Source of the DNA: Cristatella mucedo
Taxonomy: Eukaryota; Bryozoa; Phylactolaemata; Cristatellidae
NCBI GenBank assembly: GCA_009760855.2
Contig: WPIO01000251.1
Location: forward strand, 62,001 to 126,000
Reading direction: 5' to 3'
DNA: 64,000 nucleotides
The notes under the pieces were generated by a model. It was not told the DNA's origin. It ran no database searches and saw only the letters and a program-made list of their open reading frames with translations. The translations under genes were made by a program, and so were the position numbers. Below, in pieces: positions 45,746 through 58,400 of the stretch; within the stretch, counting starts at the first letter, position 1; each line of letters opens with the position of its first letter.

Positions 45746-46024
45746 AGTTAACGACAATGCGATTAGACGTGATTCCGTGTGGAAAGACGTAGTTGGACAC
45801 TAAACATGTTACCACTGCCTGATGATAATGCCACGAAATGTTTTTGACAATCGACACGAATTCACATCCTATTACTGATTCATTCATTCCAGATTGAATA
45901 TTAGTCATCTCCAGCATCAGCATAGCTGGGGGGTGTCCATTGAATGCTGAACAGTTTATTTGTGCAGTGACACTTTCATTGAAGTAAAGCTGCTCCGGAG
46001 ATATCACGGGTCTCTCTGGTGCTT
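45746..46024 (-). CDS. Receptor exon 2: Ig-like domain 2
   Basis: The exon is 279 bases, the same length as the Ig part of exon 1. It is entered from acceptor TTTGTTTGTTTAAG and left through donor GTAAGTAC, both phase 1. It encodes (Q)APERPVISPEQLYFN, then QINCSAFNGHPP (C139) and VVTCLVSN (C188). It aligns along its length with exon 1: APE, PE.L.FN, INCSA..GHP, KNI.W.YHQA and C.VSN all recur. These two domains are therefore duplicates. Sequons lie at N130, N138, N162 and N176, and there is an extra Cys at 168. As in exon 1, the core Trp is missing. The exon is isolated among LINE fragments, 13 kb from its neighbours on each side, yet has no stop or frameshift, which argues that it is under selection. 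Confidence 0.8.
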
Positions 46025-46029
46025 CTTAA

Positions 46030-46750
46030 ACAAACAAATTTAGATGTGCAGAGTAGTTAAAATTGACATTGCAACGAAGCAACAGAACTATTCAGTTGTT
46101 CAATAGTCATTTACAATCTTAATCACACTTCCAAATTTTTTCAGCTTACAATTAAGTGGACGTTCTCGAAATAATTGTAAAAAGCATTCTTAAAGAATAC
46201 TTAAATACTTCGGTTTTTCAACAGGTTTTTTTTCTGAATTAACTTTGAGCTTATTCCTGAAAGCAGAAAGCTTACACTCTTCAAAATTAGCAAAGGAATT
46301 ATATTTTCCCGTTAAATTAGCTGTATTTCAAAAAGCTTTAATCAGGTTATGATTCGGAATCACCGTAATGCCTCAGTACGTTGTCATTTATTTTTGCTGA
46401 GGCATAAATCGAAAGACTTTTCTGTAAGCAGAACCTTTGTCCTGGTAAAAGTAGTATCCTTAGCACAACCTCTGAGGATAGTCAAACTTACATAACAATA
46501 CTCAAGAATTGCTTCAAGGGGTTCACTTATTACCTGAAAATTAACTGATTCCTTTAGGCAGTTTGATAAACTTGAGCAGAAAGCGGTCCAGCAAATAGCG
46601 CTTTGCCAAGCTCTATTTACTGCACGGCAAAGGTGACAGAAGAAAGAACTGAACAAGGAGATAAAATCCTAACATATTCACAATAGCATAAGTTCAATTG
46701 CCATTGCATCCACGATATCAGAAATCACAAAATACGAATCAAAAAGTACA
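46030..46750. other. No recognisable gene
   Basis: A 90-codon minus ORF (46,384-46,656) is Cys- and Ser-rich but matches nothing I recognise and has no supporting splice sites in the receptor phases. Confidence 0.45.
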
Positions 46751-46754
46751 GTAT

Positions 46755-46985
46755 GCACTTTCACTTCTATGCAAATTACCCTTTTGTGTACCTGTGCTTA
46801 CATTTACGTCTTCAAGCATTGCATTTATTGCACTCTTTCAACTCCGTGGCTGTCTGAATTGCCAACATCCGCACTTGGTTGACACAACATTTTCTAGAAT
46901 TTGATGACAATACAACCAGCATACTAGTCATTGCAAACCTAATGCGACTCAGAATTTAAAATGCTCGACGCATCTACACACTGTC
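46755..46985 (+). mobile_element. LINE-A RT scrap
   Basis: FHFYANYPFVYLCL (remnant of FHFYADDTQLYLCF), then NIRTWLTQHFLEFDDNTTSI and a KPNATQNLKC-like run. The catalytic Asp pair is lost. Confidence 0.8.
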
Positions 46986-47269
46986 ATGCTTTCTGATACT
47001 TTTAATTTGCTGTGACGACTACGTACCCTCTAACTACAGTAACCTTTCGCTCTGTTACTTGTTTAAAGCAGGCGGCACTTGACAGTGCTGCTTAAGAATT
47101 GTTAATAAATGCACCAATAGTAACGCAGTTAGAATAAATAAACTTGATTTGGTTTTAAAATTTGTCATCAGCAATAATTTTATTAGTACCATCACAGAAG
47201 ACTAGACCAATTTACAATTATTCTTTTGATTAACTACTTTAATAATTTCTCGCCTTCAGTCGCTATGTG
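46986..47269. other. No recognisable feature
   Basis: Nothing recognised. Confidence 0.5.
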
Positions 47270-48515
47270 CATTATCGTTTTCATTGTTGCAGAATTTCTT
47301 TCCACATATCCAAATTATTTCGAACATTAACTACGGAAACATAAACATCAAAGACACGCTTTGAGCAGATCATTTTGCCGTTTTACCTTCGCTCAAGAGA
47401 AACTACATGCCTAAGAACATCTCAAAAATGGCAGCTTGAGCCCCTTAGCCTGTCGTCACGTTCCCACGGGCCCTTGCCTCCGCTTCAGCATCCAAGCGGG
47501 CTGAGACTGTTGCTTCCTTGACTGCTAGCCATTTTACAAAAAGGTAAGGTCACGCATCCATAATATCGTTTTCAAACTTTCGTTAAATAACATTTCTGTT
47601 GCTGCTGGATTTCTTGAGTTTCATATATCCCGTAACAAGCAGACTTTTAGTCAAGGAGGGGTAGAATAAAATGTCTAGTGTTTCCAGCACTATCTTCAAT
47701 CGGCATGCCCGCACTCAGTAAAGAACTGCTGTAAATCACTCTAACTTAGTGGTCTCCTTCTCCAATAGAACCCAGGCGGCCAATTTTACAGTTTACAGTC
47801 GAAGCCCTATTCAGTGGGCAATTAACTTGTAAGATTACGTTATACGATTCCTAACATTACATTATACGATTCCTATCCCTTGAATTGCTTGCTGTCCCTG
47901 AATCCTGGCGAATCTTAGATATAAATATGAACTCACCACGACATGCTTCTCTTTCTTTTGTACCCTTGGTTATATCTTGAATGGTGGAGTTGCCATTGTC
48001 GCGCGCTCCTCTTAAATTCCAAGGCGTTTTCAACTCACTCAAAGCAGTCTCTCAAATCTCTAGTTTATTTCTCTAAGCGAAAGTTACCAGTTGTGGCAGT
48101 AATAAATCTTCTTCGGGAACATATTCCTTCTTTATTTCAGATTCATTTGATCTCGGTTCCAATCTGGGTTCAAGAAATTGTCCCCTTTCTCCTACTGGGG
48201 GATTTTAAGAAATATATTTTAATGATGCAACCGACACCTCAAGTGCCGAATTGTGTGACTCTTTAACTAACATTAGCTGACTCGTTGTTTCATATGGATC
48301 ATATGCATGACCCTACTCACCACGCAAATTACATAATCACTGCAATATATTACCACAGTTGTAGGCTATGGTCTACATGAAAAATGATTGCATTTGACCA
48401 CTTTCTGATCTTATATGGACTGCCATTTGTGCCCTCCTCCGCATCCAGAATCCTCTGTAAAATTATTCTTGGAGTATCCCGAGCTCATTTTACATTGACA
48501 CTGTTTGGGGGAAAG
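47270..48515 (+). mobile_element. LINE-A 5' region and endonuclease, old copy
   Basis: Aligns with 55,520-56,765: ATCGTTTTCATTGTTGCAGAA at the 5' side, ATGCCTAAGAACATCTCAAA, the GC-richer 5' block, the endonuclease with GGVAIVARS-like, KLPVVAVI and LLGDFKKY (damaged GDFN), and a damaged SDHM block near 48,395. It breaks at 48,515 where a minus LINE-A is inserted, and resumes at 49,542. Confidence 0.85.
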
Positions 48516-49541
48516 TAATAATAATAATAATAATAATAATAGTGCACTTGATAAAGCGCCCTCAGAGAACTGAATCTCTTTCTAGGCGCTTTACATTTAG
48601 TGCAAAGGGAAATGCAATTGAATGGTAAGTAAAATCATGCTTGAAAAGCAAACAAAATGAATGCTATGGTTAGAAGTGACATGCACAGGGTCAGCATGAA
48701 AATATGGTTAGTGGCAGCATGCACAGTGTCAGCACGCATAAGCACATCAAAGACAAATCACAGGGACCCACTAAATGCTGTCCTAAATAGGTGTGTTTTA
48801 AGTTCCTTTTAAATGTGGTCAGGGTATGTTCTGAAGCAGGTCGGGAGGGAGTTCCAGGCTTTGGGAGCATACGAACTAAATGCACGGTCTCCAACAGATT
48901 TGAAGTCTGTACGAGGTATTGGTAGACTGTTGGATTCCGAAAAGTGGGTGGTACGATGCTTGGCCTGATGGGGTAGTATATCTGAGAGATAAGCTGGAGC
49001 CAAAGAAGGAAGGAACCTAAAAGTGGTTGACCAAATCTTAAAGTCAATCTGTTGCTTGACTGGTAGTCAGTGCAGGTCGGCGAGAAGTGGAGTAATGTGG
49101 CAACTGCGACGCTCACGACAGACAAGCCTAGCTGCAGAGTTTTGCATCAGCTGCAATCGCCTGATCGCACATGCTGGTAGGCCAGTAAGCAGTGAGTTGC
49201 AGAAGTCGAGGCGGGATGCCACGAATGCATGGACCAACTTGGACGTGGTATCCTTATCTAAACAAGCCCGAATTTTAGCAATATTATGAAGCAGAAAATA
49301 TGTGGATTTGACTGTGGAGCTGATATGGTCGTCTAACGAGAGGTCGCTTTGGAACATGACACCTAGATTTCGAGCTGATTCAACTGGAGATATGCAGGCA
49401 GAGCCGATTATGAGCCTCAGCCTTTCCAATTTGTGAATCACACTGGGTTTTCCCATAACAAGTAAGTTAGTTTTATCATCGTTTAGTTTTAGAAAATTTG
49501 ATGCCATCCATGTGCGGATGTCATTAATACATGCAGCATTG
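48516..49541 (-). mobile_element. LINE-A, younger, nested in an older LINE-A
   Basis: Minus strand starts at CIDDIRTWMASNFLKLNDDK (49,541-49,480), then LLVMGKPSVIHKLERL, SPVESARNLGVMFQSDLSLD, LVHAFVASRLDFCNSLL and the CHITPLLADLH region with a frame change near 49,067. The C-terminus with a deletion follows near 48,830, then the 3' UTR and GCGCTTTATCAAGTGC plus ATT repeats (48,516-48,541). Sequence is close to the 58 kb copy, so it is among the youngest here. Confidence 0.92.
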
Positions 49542-50517
49542 ACTATTCTGCTTAATCCTCCTTCTGTCCTATTTTCACTGGCAACATTCTACTACATAAC
49601 TTTGGTCGCCGGTCAGGACAAGTTTTCATCTCTGACTAAGCTGAATTCGTGCAGTCGCTCAGATGGTCCTATATTTATCACAGACTTTAAACAAGCTGGA
49701 TCAACCAAGAGAAAGCTTTAAAAAAATACAAAGCATTGAGGCGCACTGTCCAGTAACAAGAATATAAGCACAACCACAAATCATATCATTTAATCATGGC
49801 AAATAAAAATGTATAGCTTTCCAAAAATTCTACATTACGGATGTATAATCAAAAAATAAAGATGTCAACAATCGACCATCACCTTAACGATTATAAGGTT
49901 TGCTTTATATTTATTTTCAACATTCATATTAAGCAAAAGTTGCCTTGTTACTTTCAATTGTCGCGGTCTGTGCTCATAAATGTCATTAATTTTTCCAAGT
50001 TTAAATTTTTTTGCAATAACAAGGAAATCCAACTGTATGATTATTGAAGGTTCGTGGTATGATCTTACACATTTAAATCGCCAGCAACGTTTGATAGCCC
50101 ATCTGTCACTCTTATTATTTTTTATTTATATGGATTTCAGCGACGCTAGAGTAAGCTGATAAGAAGAAATCATCACTCGAATGTTTTTGAATCTGTACTG
50201 CAGGTGTATACATTCCGTCCATTCTCCCTTCTACGGTTCCTATCAAAGACACTGGAACGATTCGTGGCAGATCAGTTGAACTCACATATTGAAACTTCAA
50301 ATCTTTCTAGTATGTTATAATCTAGTTTTAGAGCTAATCACTAAACAGTCAGCATTGCTCCGGATGTATAACGACCTACTCAGGAATGCAAACTTAGGTA
50401 GAGTAACTCTGCTTGTTGATCTAGATCTTTCTCAAGCTTTATGTACTATCTATCACCAATTCCATCTCAAGTGCCTGTAATCTCGCTTGGGCATCACTGG
50501 TATGGCACTGCAATGGT
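49542..50517 (+). mobile_element. LINE-A, older copy continued
   Basis: Resumes with LLNPPSVL-type codons (49,548) of the endonuclease-RT linker. Then near 49,860 MSTIDHHLND (MSTINHLLN in the better copy), LLRFLSKTLERFVADQLNSH near 50,230, and LLVDLDLSQALCTIYHQ near 50,415 (damaged LLLDLSAAFDTIDH). Ends at GGCACTGCAATGGTT, where SINE-1 starts. The region 49,900-50,180 is poorly conserved. Confidence 0.82.
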
Positions 50518-50660
50518 TGTCGAGCTGGTTGGGGCCAGTGGTTAAGGTGCCCGCCCCGACCAAGGTCTGGCTGAGCTCGAGGGCTCGAGCCCCGAGACAT
50601 ATGTAAATGGCCTGAATAGAGATTAAGTTTTCTTTGGACTCTATATAAATGAATTATATG
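50518..50660 (+). mobile_element. SINE-1, best-preserved copy
   Basis: GGGGCCAGTGGTTAAGGTGC (A box), CCCCGACCAAGGTCTGGCTG, GGGCTCGAGCCCC (B-box region), then AAATGGCCTGAATAGAGATT, AAGTTTTCTTTGGACTC and TATATAAATGAATTATA. The head looks derived from a class II (Leu/Ser-type) tRNA; the tail resembles LINE-A. Confidence 0.85.
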
Positions 50661-51084
50661 TTATATTATATATTATATCGTTAGAGCTGTATAATGATGT
50701 TTTTAATTAGCCGATCCGTACAAAATCATTCGGTTAACAAAGCAGCTCGACATTTATGTAGACACCCCTTAATATATACATTTTCAGCATCTTTCATCTG
50801 ATTCCAATTCATCTCTTCGTTGAGTTTCTACTAACTTAAGATTTTGAAAATTACTTTGATTTCTAAAAGAAGAAACTCTCATTTGCATAACTAGTTTAAA
50901 AATCTCACTTAAACTAAATATGCCTACCAGTAAATCTACTTTACTTAATGATGTATTATAAACACACTAGTTTTCAAATATGAAAACAGAGTAAACCCAA
51001 GTTATGGCTGCACCAAGTTGGTTTGCCAGCGAACACCAGAGAGGAAATGGCAAAGGTTAATTAGGCGACATTCTCATTTTACAA
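50661..51084. other. No recognisable gene
   Basis: AT-rich; nothing recognised. Confidence 0.5.
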
Positions 51085-51668
51085 AACGTTAAGGTAGACA
51101 CACCACATACGGAAACCTCAGAGAATATTTTGGAATTGCTCACAAGTTTAGACTCCTTACTTTTTTATTCGGGTGTGATTTATGGAGGCACAAACATCAG
51201 GAATTGGATCAAGGAAGAAAGCAACAAAGTCATCGACTGAGACCTTAGAAATCCGGTATTGAGACCTCTTAGAATTTCTTAGAAAATCCTGGACTGTCAT
51301 CCATTACTTTCGATCAGACTAAGTGAACTTAAATTTTAGAGTGAACAAAATTAAATTGTTTTTCTAATCTTTCAATCAATTTTTACACAGCGCATAGTCT
51401 CTGACATTGTCAAGATCTTAGTCAGATCAAGACTTTTTTAAGCTGCATTTAAGCCACTTTAAAGACACGATGCATATTTTGAAGATTTTTGGTAAATTGA
51501 AGGAAATCCCAACAAACTTGGATAGGGTTATAATCCAAAGGAGCTTGCTCGTCTAGAGTATTCCTAAGATTCAAGTTTACTTCATCGACGAGAGTATTGA
51601 GCATGTCAGCATAGCCTGGGTGCACATCAAAAAGACTAATGCTAACAAATTTCAAAGCGTTCTCAGCA
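51085..51668 (-). mobile_element. LINE-B fragment, endonuclease-RT linker
   Basis: Minus strand 51,655-51,449 reads ADMLNTLVDEVNLNLRNTLD and EQAPLDYNPIQVCWDF, followed by basic linker remnants. Colinear with 37,600-38,165 and 35,345-35,860. Confidence 0.75.
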
Positions 51669-52469
51669 ACAAATTTTCAATTGCGTCACTGGTTAAATAA
51701 ATAAAAAACTATAATTATTTATTGAGCACTCCAAGAGAATATAGTATAAATTCATGTGATTGATGTTTGTCACGTTTTGCAAGGCTAAGACCTCAGTCAA
51801 CGAGGTAAGCACCTTGACCTCGATCGTAAAGTTGAGCATTTTGACCTGGCTGTAATAACTCTATGCTATTGTGCACGTAAGACTAAAAATTATCATTAAA
51901 TGAGATTAAGAAATGACCTGAGATCTGTAGCTAGGTCAGATGCATGTGGTTTGGTTCAATGACAAGAACTATGATAAAAGCACTTTTCTTCTTGCAAAGA
52001 GTTAAAAATTCAAAACGCATGTACTCCTATTTTTATTAGTTAGTCCGGTTAGCATGCCCGCCACAGTCACTAACGTAGCGTCTACATTTAGCAGGATGTT
52101 TTGGTGGGATGTTTAATGTAGTGCTTCGATAGTACAAAAATAGACGTCAGAAAAATAGGGATATACTTTGTTAATTTGTATTTGCAGCTACAAAATGTAT
52201 TCTCGTGGTTGAAATTGACCATTTAAATTCTAGAAACCGACAGGACTGTGAACATTCCATGGTGGCCTTTGCACTCGGTGGCTTTTCTCGTGGCATTTTT
52301 TTGCTGCACTCATTGCACCTCTTTTGCTGTATATCCTTAAGTTACAACAGGCTTTTTCTAACATTTCCAGTTGAAACAGCTGAGTCGGCACATTAAAAAG
52401 CTGCCTGAGTGAGTGAGACCCACAATGAGTCGCGCTCCACCTGCCTTTGGTAAGAAATGCTCTTTCAAA
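51669..52469. other. No recognisable gene
   Basis: CCGGTTAGCATGCCCGCC near 52,048 looks like a tRNA A box but has no B box after it. Nothing else. Confidence 0.45.
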
Positions 52470-52605
52470 ATACTGCTTAGGCCAGAGGTAATTTGCTAGC
52501 TCTTCATGACCCAGGTCTTGGGTTCGAGACCTGCAGTATTGCCCACTGCAAGTGGTGGAAATAGCCATTATTCTTCTGGCACTTTAAAATGAACCTGTAG
52601 AACTA
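52470..52605 (+). mobile_element. SINE-2 copy
   Basis: CTTGGGTTCGAGACCTGCAG (B-box-like), then TTGCCCACTGCAAGTGGTGG and AAATAGCCATTATTC, shared with the copies at 27.3 and 29.9 kb. Confidence 0.55.
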
Positions 52606-52699
52606 GTTAACCTTAATCATTACAATCTGGGCTTAACTTTTCATGGTTTGATTAAAATCTAGATAAAATAAATATAAGAGCTATTTATGTATTGTTTTG

Positions 52700-54170
52700 T
52701 ATCACACGCATTGTCAACGGACAGCCAAAAAGCCATAGCAAAGTTGCAGCATGCCGTGAGTTTTCACATGCACATGTTGGTTGAGTTATAACCATCCCGT
52801 ATTTCGCCTGCATGATTTTCCAGCACACACCACACATAGATAACTAAACTAATACTGACTAAAAAAAACTTTGAAGATTTTAATATATTTTTGACGATGC
52901 GTGTGACAAATAGGATCGCAACACTGTTTTGTCTAATGTATAATCCAAACCCAGTTGTGCAACGCCTATTGTGGAAACGGCTGCTTAATCGCAGTTCACA
53001 GATTTAAGGAGGCTGGCTGGCCCAGGCCATCGGAGGTCATGGCAAAAGAATGCTCATGCGCTAAGCTATGAATTTACTCTGATTATCCCGGAACACTGTT
53101 TTCTATACTGTGAAATCAAAACTGAAGCTTCCCGGCGCTTTTCGTGGAAATTGGAGCTGTTTATCAGTTCGATTATATTTCGAGGCTGGCTGGCACTGGA
53201 TTTTGGTGATAATAGATTGAGACCGCACAAGCGCAGTTGCATGAAATTCAGTAAGTCAACCTGGAACATGGTTTGCTATAAGTTGACATCAAAACTTTAT
53301 TTGGTCGAAAATTCTTGTGGAAGTGGCAGCTGCATCACGGTTCAACTATTTATGGCTGCGATTTGGACAGGGCCATCGGAGGCCATAGCCTGAGAACGCC
53401 CAGGCCCAATAGGCTGAAATTGGATTGTTAAGTCTTGCGTAGTTTATTCTATCAATTGAAATTGCAAGCACTGTTTTGCAAAGCTATATTTATGGAAATG
53501 GCAGCTTTATTGCAGTTCATATGTTTTTAGCTGCCATTTGGGCAGGGCCATAGGAGATTATTGCATGAGACCACGCAAGAAAAATCAACAAACTTTAATG
53601 GGTAAACCTGGAACACGATTATCTATCATTTGAAATGAAGACTGCAGATTGTTTAAGCTTTTGTATAATTGGCAGTTGTATCGCAGTTCAATTGTTGCGC
53701 GTTGCAATCAGTGCCCGGCCACTCGAGGCATGCATAGAGCAGGCGAAATCGCATGAAATCTGACGATTGCACGTGGAATGCTGCTTTCTATCATGTGGAA
53801 TAAAAACCACATTTGCTCGAAACTGTTTATGAAAATAGTAATTGTATTGCAGTTAAAATGTTTTTGCTGCTGCCGTTTGGGTCGGGCAATCGGAGTTCAT
53901 AGCATGAGAATGCCGTGAGCAATCTTATGAAATATTGTTGGTAAACTTGCATATTGTTCTCTATTAAACATAATCAAAACCGCAGTTTGTAGGCCATTGC
54001 ACGCAAATGGGAGAGCTCAATTACATGGAATTTGGTAGGTCAACTAGTAACACCTTTCTGTAGAATTAAAACATAAAAACCGGAGTTTTCTAATGCTATT
54101 TTTTTAAAGGCAGCTACATATCACAATGTATCGCAGCTATTCTTGGGGCTCTGGGGACACGACGCGCTAT
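52700..54170 (+). repeat. SAT180-like degenerate tandem array, about seven units
   Basis: A phrase of the type TGGAAATGGCAGCTTTATTG recurs at about 52,971, 53,146, 53,316, 53,490, 53,668, 53,829 and in weaker form near 54,000 and 54,107, giving a period of about 160-180 bases. Each unit also has GGGCCATCGGAGG, a CATGAGAATGCC-like block, a CATGAAAT block, a TGGTAAACCTGGAACA-like block and ATCAAAACTGCAG. Units are strongly diverged. Short ORFs in it are by-products. Confidence 0.75.
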
Positions 54171-55299
54171 TAGGGTAGGCGATTTCTAAGACCTAATAAG
54201 TTACGAAGTCAACGTTTCTCTGAATAAGGGAAAGGTTCTACTGAGACCCACAAGGTAATCCATGGCTTTTTAACTTATCATTATGAATTGCAACTCAATT
54301 GTAATCCTCTTTGAACTTTTGAAGTCTTTAAAGACATTCAGTAGCATCTCTATTCATAACTAACTGTTCGTTAAAGTATTAAACTTTATCACACAGCTAG
54401 CTCTGTTTGCTGTAGGCTGTGAAACTCACTTCCATATTTCATGTAACTCAACACGTGTTATCCTGCAATAAACTCAATCGGATACTTCTTGCGGTTCTAG
54501 GCGTCTTCTTTCAGCCGTTTTAACTTTTCAAGTTAGCCATATTAAGCTCTCTAGCCTATCACAGACTATTTTTTGTGACTTTGAGAAAGCTAATGCATTC
54601 AAATCTACATGCATAAAACCTACATATAGCTACGTATTCAGTTTGTTTTTTAGACCAACATCTATATTTTTGAATTGTACAATCATCTTTCTGTGTCCTA
54701 ATGAGTTGAACAGCCAGGTGGTGGTGACCTTGCTCGGTGGCAACCTGTATATTAGTCTGATACATTATACTAATTAAGATTAAGCTAACTGATTCTCAAA
54801 ATACGACAGGTAAGGATTTTTTATATGCCTATCATCGCCTATACCTTTACCAAGTGTAAAACTTGAGACATGTCCTAGACTTATTTATTCAACTTTATTG
54901 CAACCAAGCTTGGGACGTAGCAGCAATGAATTTATGCCAGACATACTATCACTGAGATGTCACTTTTCCTTTAATTAGGTAGAATGAAATAGTGACGATT
55001 GATTCCAAGACCGCCGAAGAAAGTTGTTTATCTTGTATGCTATCCTTAAGGTTGTTTTTAAAACTACTTTAAATATTCTATTTACGAAAATTAAAATCCA
55101 TCATAGTAGGCGGGAGCAATAATCAGGAGTTTTTCTGCCAAACAGTGGTGGGTAGTCGCATTTTTAGATTAGGGGCTTTGGTTAGTCGTTTCTTTATAAT
55201 TGACACGTTATGGCATAAAGGATTCCTGCAAATCTATGGGTCTATGTAAATATAGAAATAGCTCCACAACAGCGACCGTTCATATGCATACATATATAT
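54171..55299. other. No recognisable gene
   Basis: Nothing recognised; intronic for the receptor model. Confidence 0.5.
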
Positions 55300-55489
<190 letters not shown>

Positions 55490-58400
55490 GTATGTGTGCG
55501 TCCTGACGTAGAGCTCTCTAACGTGCGTTCGTTTTCGTTGCAGAACTCTTTCGAAAACCGAAGTTCTTGCGAACATCGTATACGGAAACGATACAGCTAA
55601 GACCTGTTTAAAGTTATTCTGATTGTTATTTGACCGTAGCACGTAAGAAATTACGTGCCTATGGACATCTAAACGATTATCGCTTCGGGCTGCTGGGTCT
55701 CCCACGCCGGCGGCTGCCTTAGCTACGCCGGCGGCTAGTAACCTGCTTGTTAGTTATGGTCGTCAGCAGCTGTTATCGCTTGGTCATCGCAGATCAAATG
55801 CATTCCTAGATATTAATGTTGTTGCTAAGATTCATGAACTATACATTAACAAAAAAAAGCACCCCCGTAGCCGCCGCGGTGGCCGGAACTGCCAGCTCAG
55901 ACGCCGCTCGTTGGGCAGGAGCTGCAAGCTGAGTACCCCCTCGTTTGGTATTTCTAGCATTGTCTCGAACCGCTCAGCACGCTCCGCCAAATGTGTCACT
56001 GTAAATCTCTCCAAATTAGTGGTCATCAGGCCTGTTGTAACTCCATCGGCCAGACTTAACGCTTGCCTTTGGAATCCTCGCTCAATGTGAAATAAACCTC
56101 TAGTAATAAGCGACCTTATTTCTGAAAATGGTATCGACCTGCTCGCCCTAACTGAAACTTGGCTGAAATCGATAAACAGCCCAACAATTAAAGACGCTAC
56201 TCCCTCTGCTTTCTTGTTCTTTCACACCACTAGATCAATCGAAACTGGAGGTGGAGTTGCTATTATCGTTCGCTCAAAATTCAACTTCAAGCCATTTGCG
56301 GTACCTTCGAAGCAGTCTTTTGAATCAATTGTCTTGGTCTCACCCGAAAACAAGCTACCGATTGTGGCAGTAGTCTATCGCCCACCAGGTACCAAATCCT
56401 CCTTTATCTCAGATTTCTCCGATCTCATTTTGATTCTGTGTGCAAGAAATCGATCCTTCCTCGTTATGGGTGATTTCAACGTTCACTTTGATAAGTTATC
56501 TGAGGCTTTCAGCACCAAATTTAATGCATTGACTGACTCATTGTCTCTTGTGGCTCGTGTGCATGGCCGTATCCACATCAAGGGTCACACACTCGACCAG
56601 ATTTTCTCATACAACTGCACTTTGTCATCACCAATTATTACCAAATCCTGCTTATCTGACCACATGCAGATCTCATTCAATCTACAGTGTGGGCCCACAT
56701 CCTCCTCTAAAATAACCTGTGAATCGCGAAACCTCAAGACCCTTGACATCGATACTGTCCGTGCGAGAATATCTGCTTCACCTCTGCTGCTCAATCCTCC
56801 CTCCGATCTGTCATCGGTGCTAGATAGGTACAACACGACAATAGCTGACACGCTCGACGAGTTTGCACCTCTGACAAAGCTCACTGTGCTCCCCGCCCAG
56901 ACGGCCTATGGTTTACCGCAGACATTAAACTAGCCAAGTCTACTAAACGAAAGCTTGAAAAAGCATACAAAAGATCCAGACTAACTGTCCATCGACAGGC
57001 ATATGAAGACTACTGTAGGTCGTACCAATCGATCCTAGCAAAGGCCAAGTCTAGCTTCTATAGAAACATTGTTGAATCACAGATGCACAATCCAAAAATG
57101 CTGATGTCGACAATAAACCATCTCCTCAACCGTTCCCAGATTAGCTCTATACCTGATGATCCTTGTGATGATTTAGCCGATCGCTTCTCTCGATTCTTTG
57201 TGCAGAAGACAGACAAGATCTGGGAATCCATCCCTGCGATGACAACCTCCCCACTAGAATGCTGTTCCTCGGTTCCTGGCTGCACCTGAATGTCTGCATT
57301 TAAGCAGGTCACTAGTGTGATCTAGTCCTAAAGTTCGTATCTCATTCAAAGAAGACAACAAGTCCTCTGGACCCTATTCCCACTGTCCTGCTCCAACGTT
57401 GCATTGATCTGCTGCTGCCATGCATAACTAACATCATTAACATGTCATTAGCCTCAGGTCATGTCCCAGCACCTTTCCAAAAAGCAGTATTTAGGCGGCT
57501 TCTCAAGAAAGCTATACTAGACCAAGAGAACTTAAGCAACTACCGCCCAGTCTCCCTTCTACCATTCCTATCAAAGACACTGGAACGGGTCGTGGCAGAC
57601 CAGCTGAACTCATATATCGAAACCTCACACCTTGCTAGTAAGTTCCAGTCTGGCTTTAGAGCTAATCACTCTACAGAGTCAGCATTGCTTAGGGTATTCA
57701 ACGACCTACTTAGGAACGCAGACATGGGTAGAGTGTCTCTGCTTATTTTGCTTGATCTATCGGCAGCTTTTGAAACCATCGATCACAAAGTTCTTCTAGA
57801 GTGCCTCTCATTTCGCCTGGGCATCACTGGCACTGCTCTGCAGTGGTTCGGGTCCTATCTCAGTGGGAGACTCCAGAGTATTGACGTGAATGGACAAAGA
57901 TCATCTGAAGTACCTCTGAAATATGGGGTACCTCAGGGCTCCGTGCTAGGTCCGGTTCTTTTCACGGTTTATACTCTCCCTCTTGCTGATGTGATTGCCA
58001 AGCACAATCTAGGCTTTCACTTCAATGCGGATGACACTCAGTTGTACCTTTACTTTGATCCCTCCCAGCCTTCGAGCACCTCAAATTCTCTCAACTCACT
58101 TGCTGCATGTATTGATGACATCCGCACGTGGATGGCATCAAATTTTCTAAAACTAAACGATGATAAAACTAACTTACTAGTTATGGGCAAACTCGGTGTG
58201 ATTCAGAGATTGGAAAGGCTGACTCTCAAAATTGGCTCTGCCAGCGTATCTCCAGTTGAATCAGCTCGAAATCTAGGTGTCATATTCCAAAGCGACCTCT
58301 CGTTAGACGACCATATCAGCTCCACAGTCAAATCTGCCTATTTTCAGCTTCATAACATTGCTAAAATTTGGGCTTGTTTAGATAAGGATACCACGTCCAA

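Noticed and set aside
46384..46656. 90-codon minus ORF upstream of Ig2 considered as another receptor exon
   Set aside because: No Ig pattern, no transmembrane segment, and no acceptor/donor pair in the required phase 1.
51775..51850. Another minus-strand SINE-1
   Set aside because: Box-like words occur but in the wrong spacing, and no tail is present.
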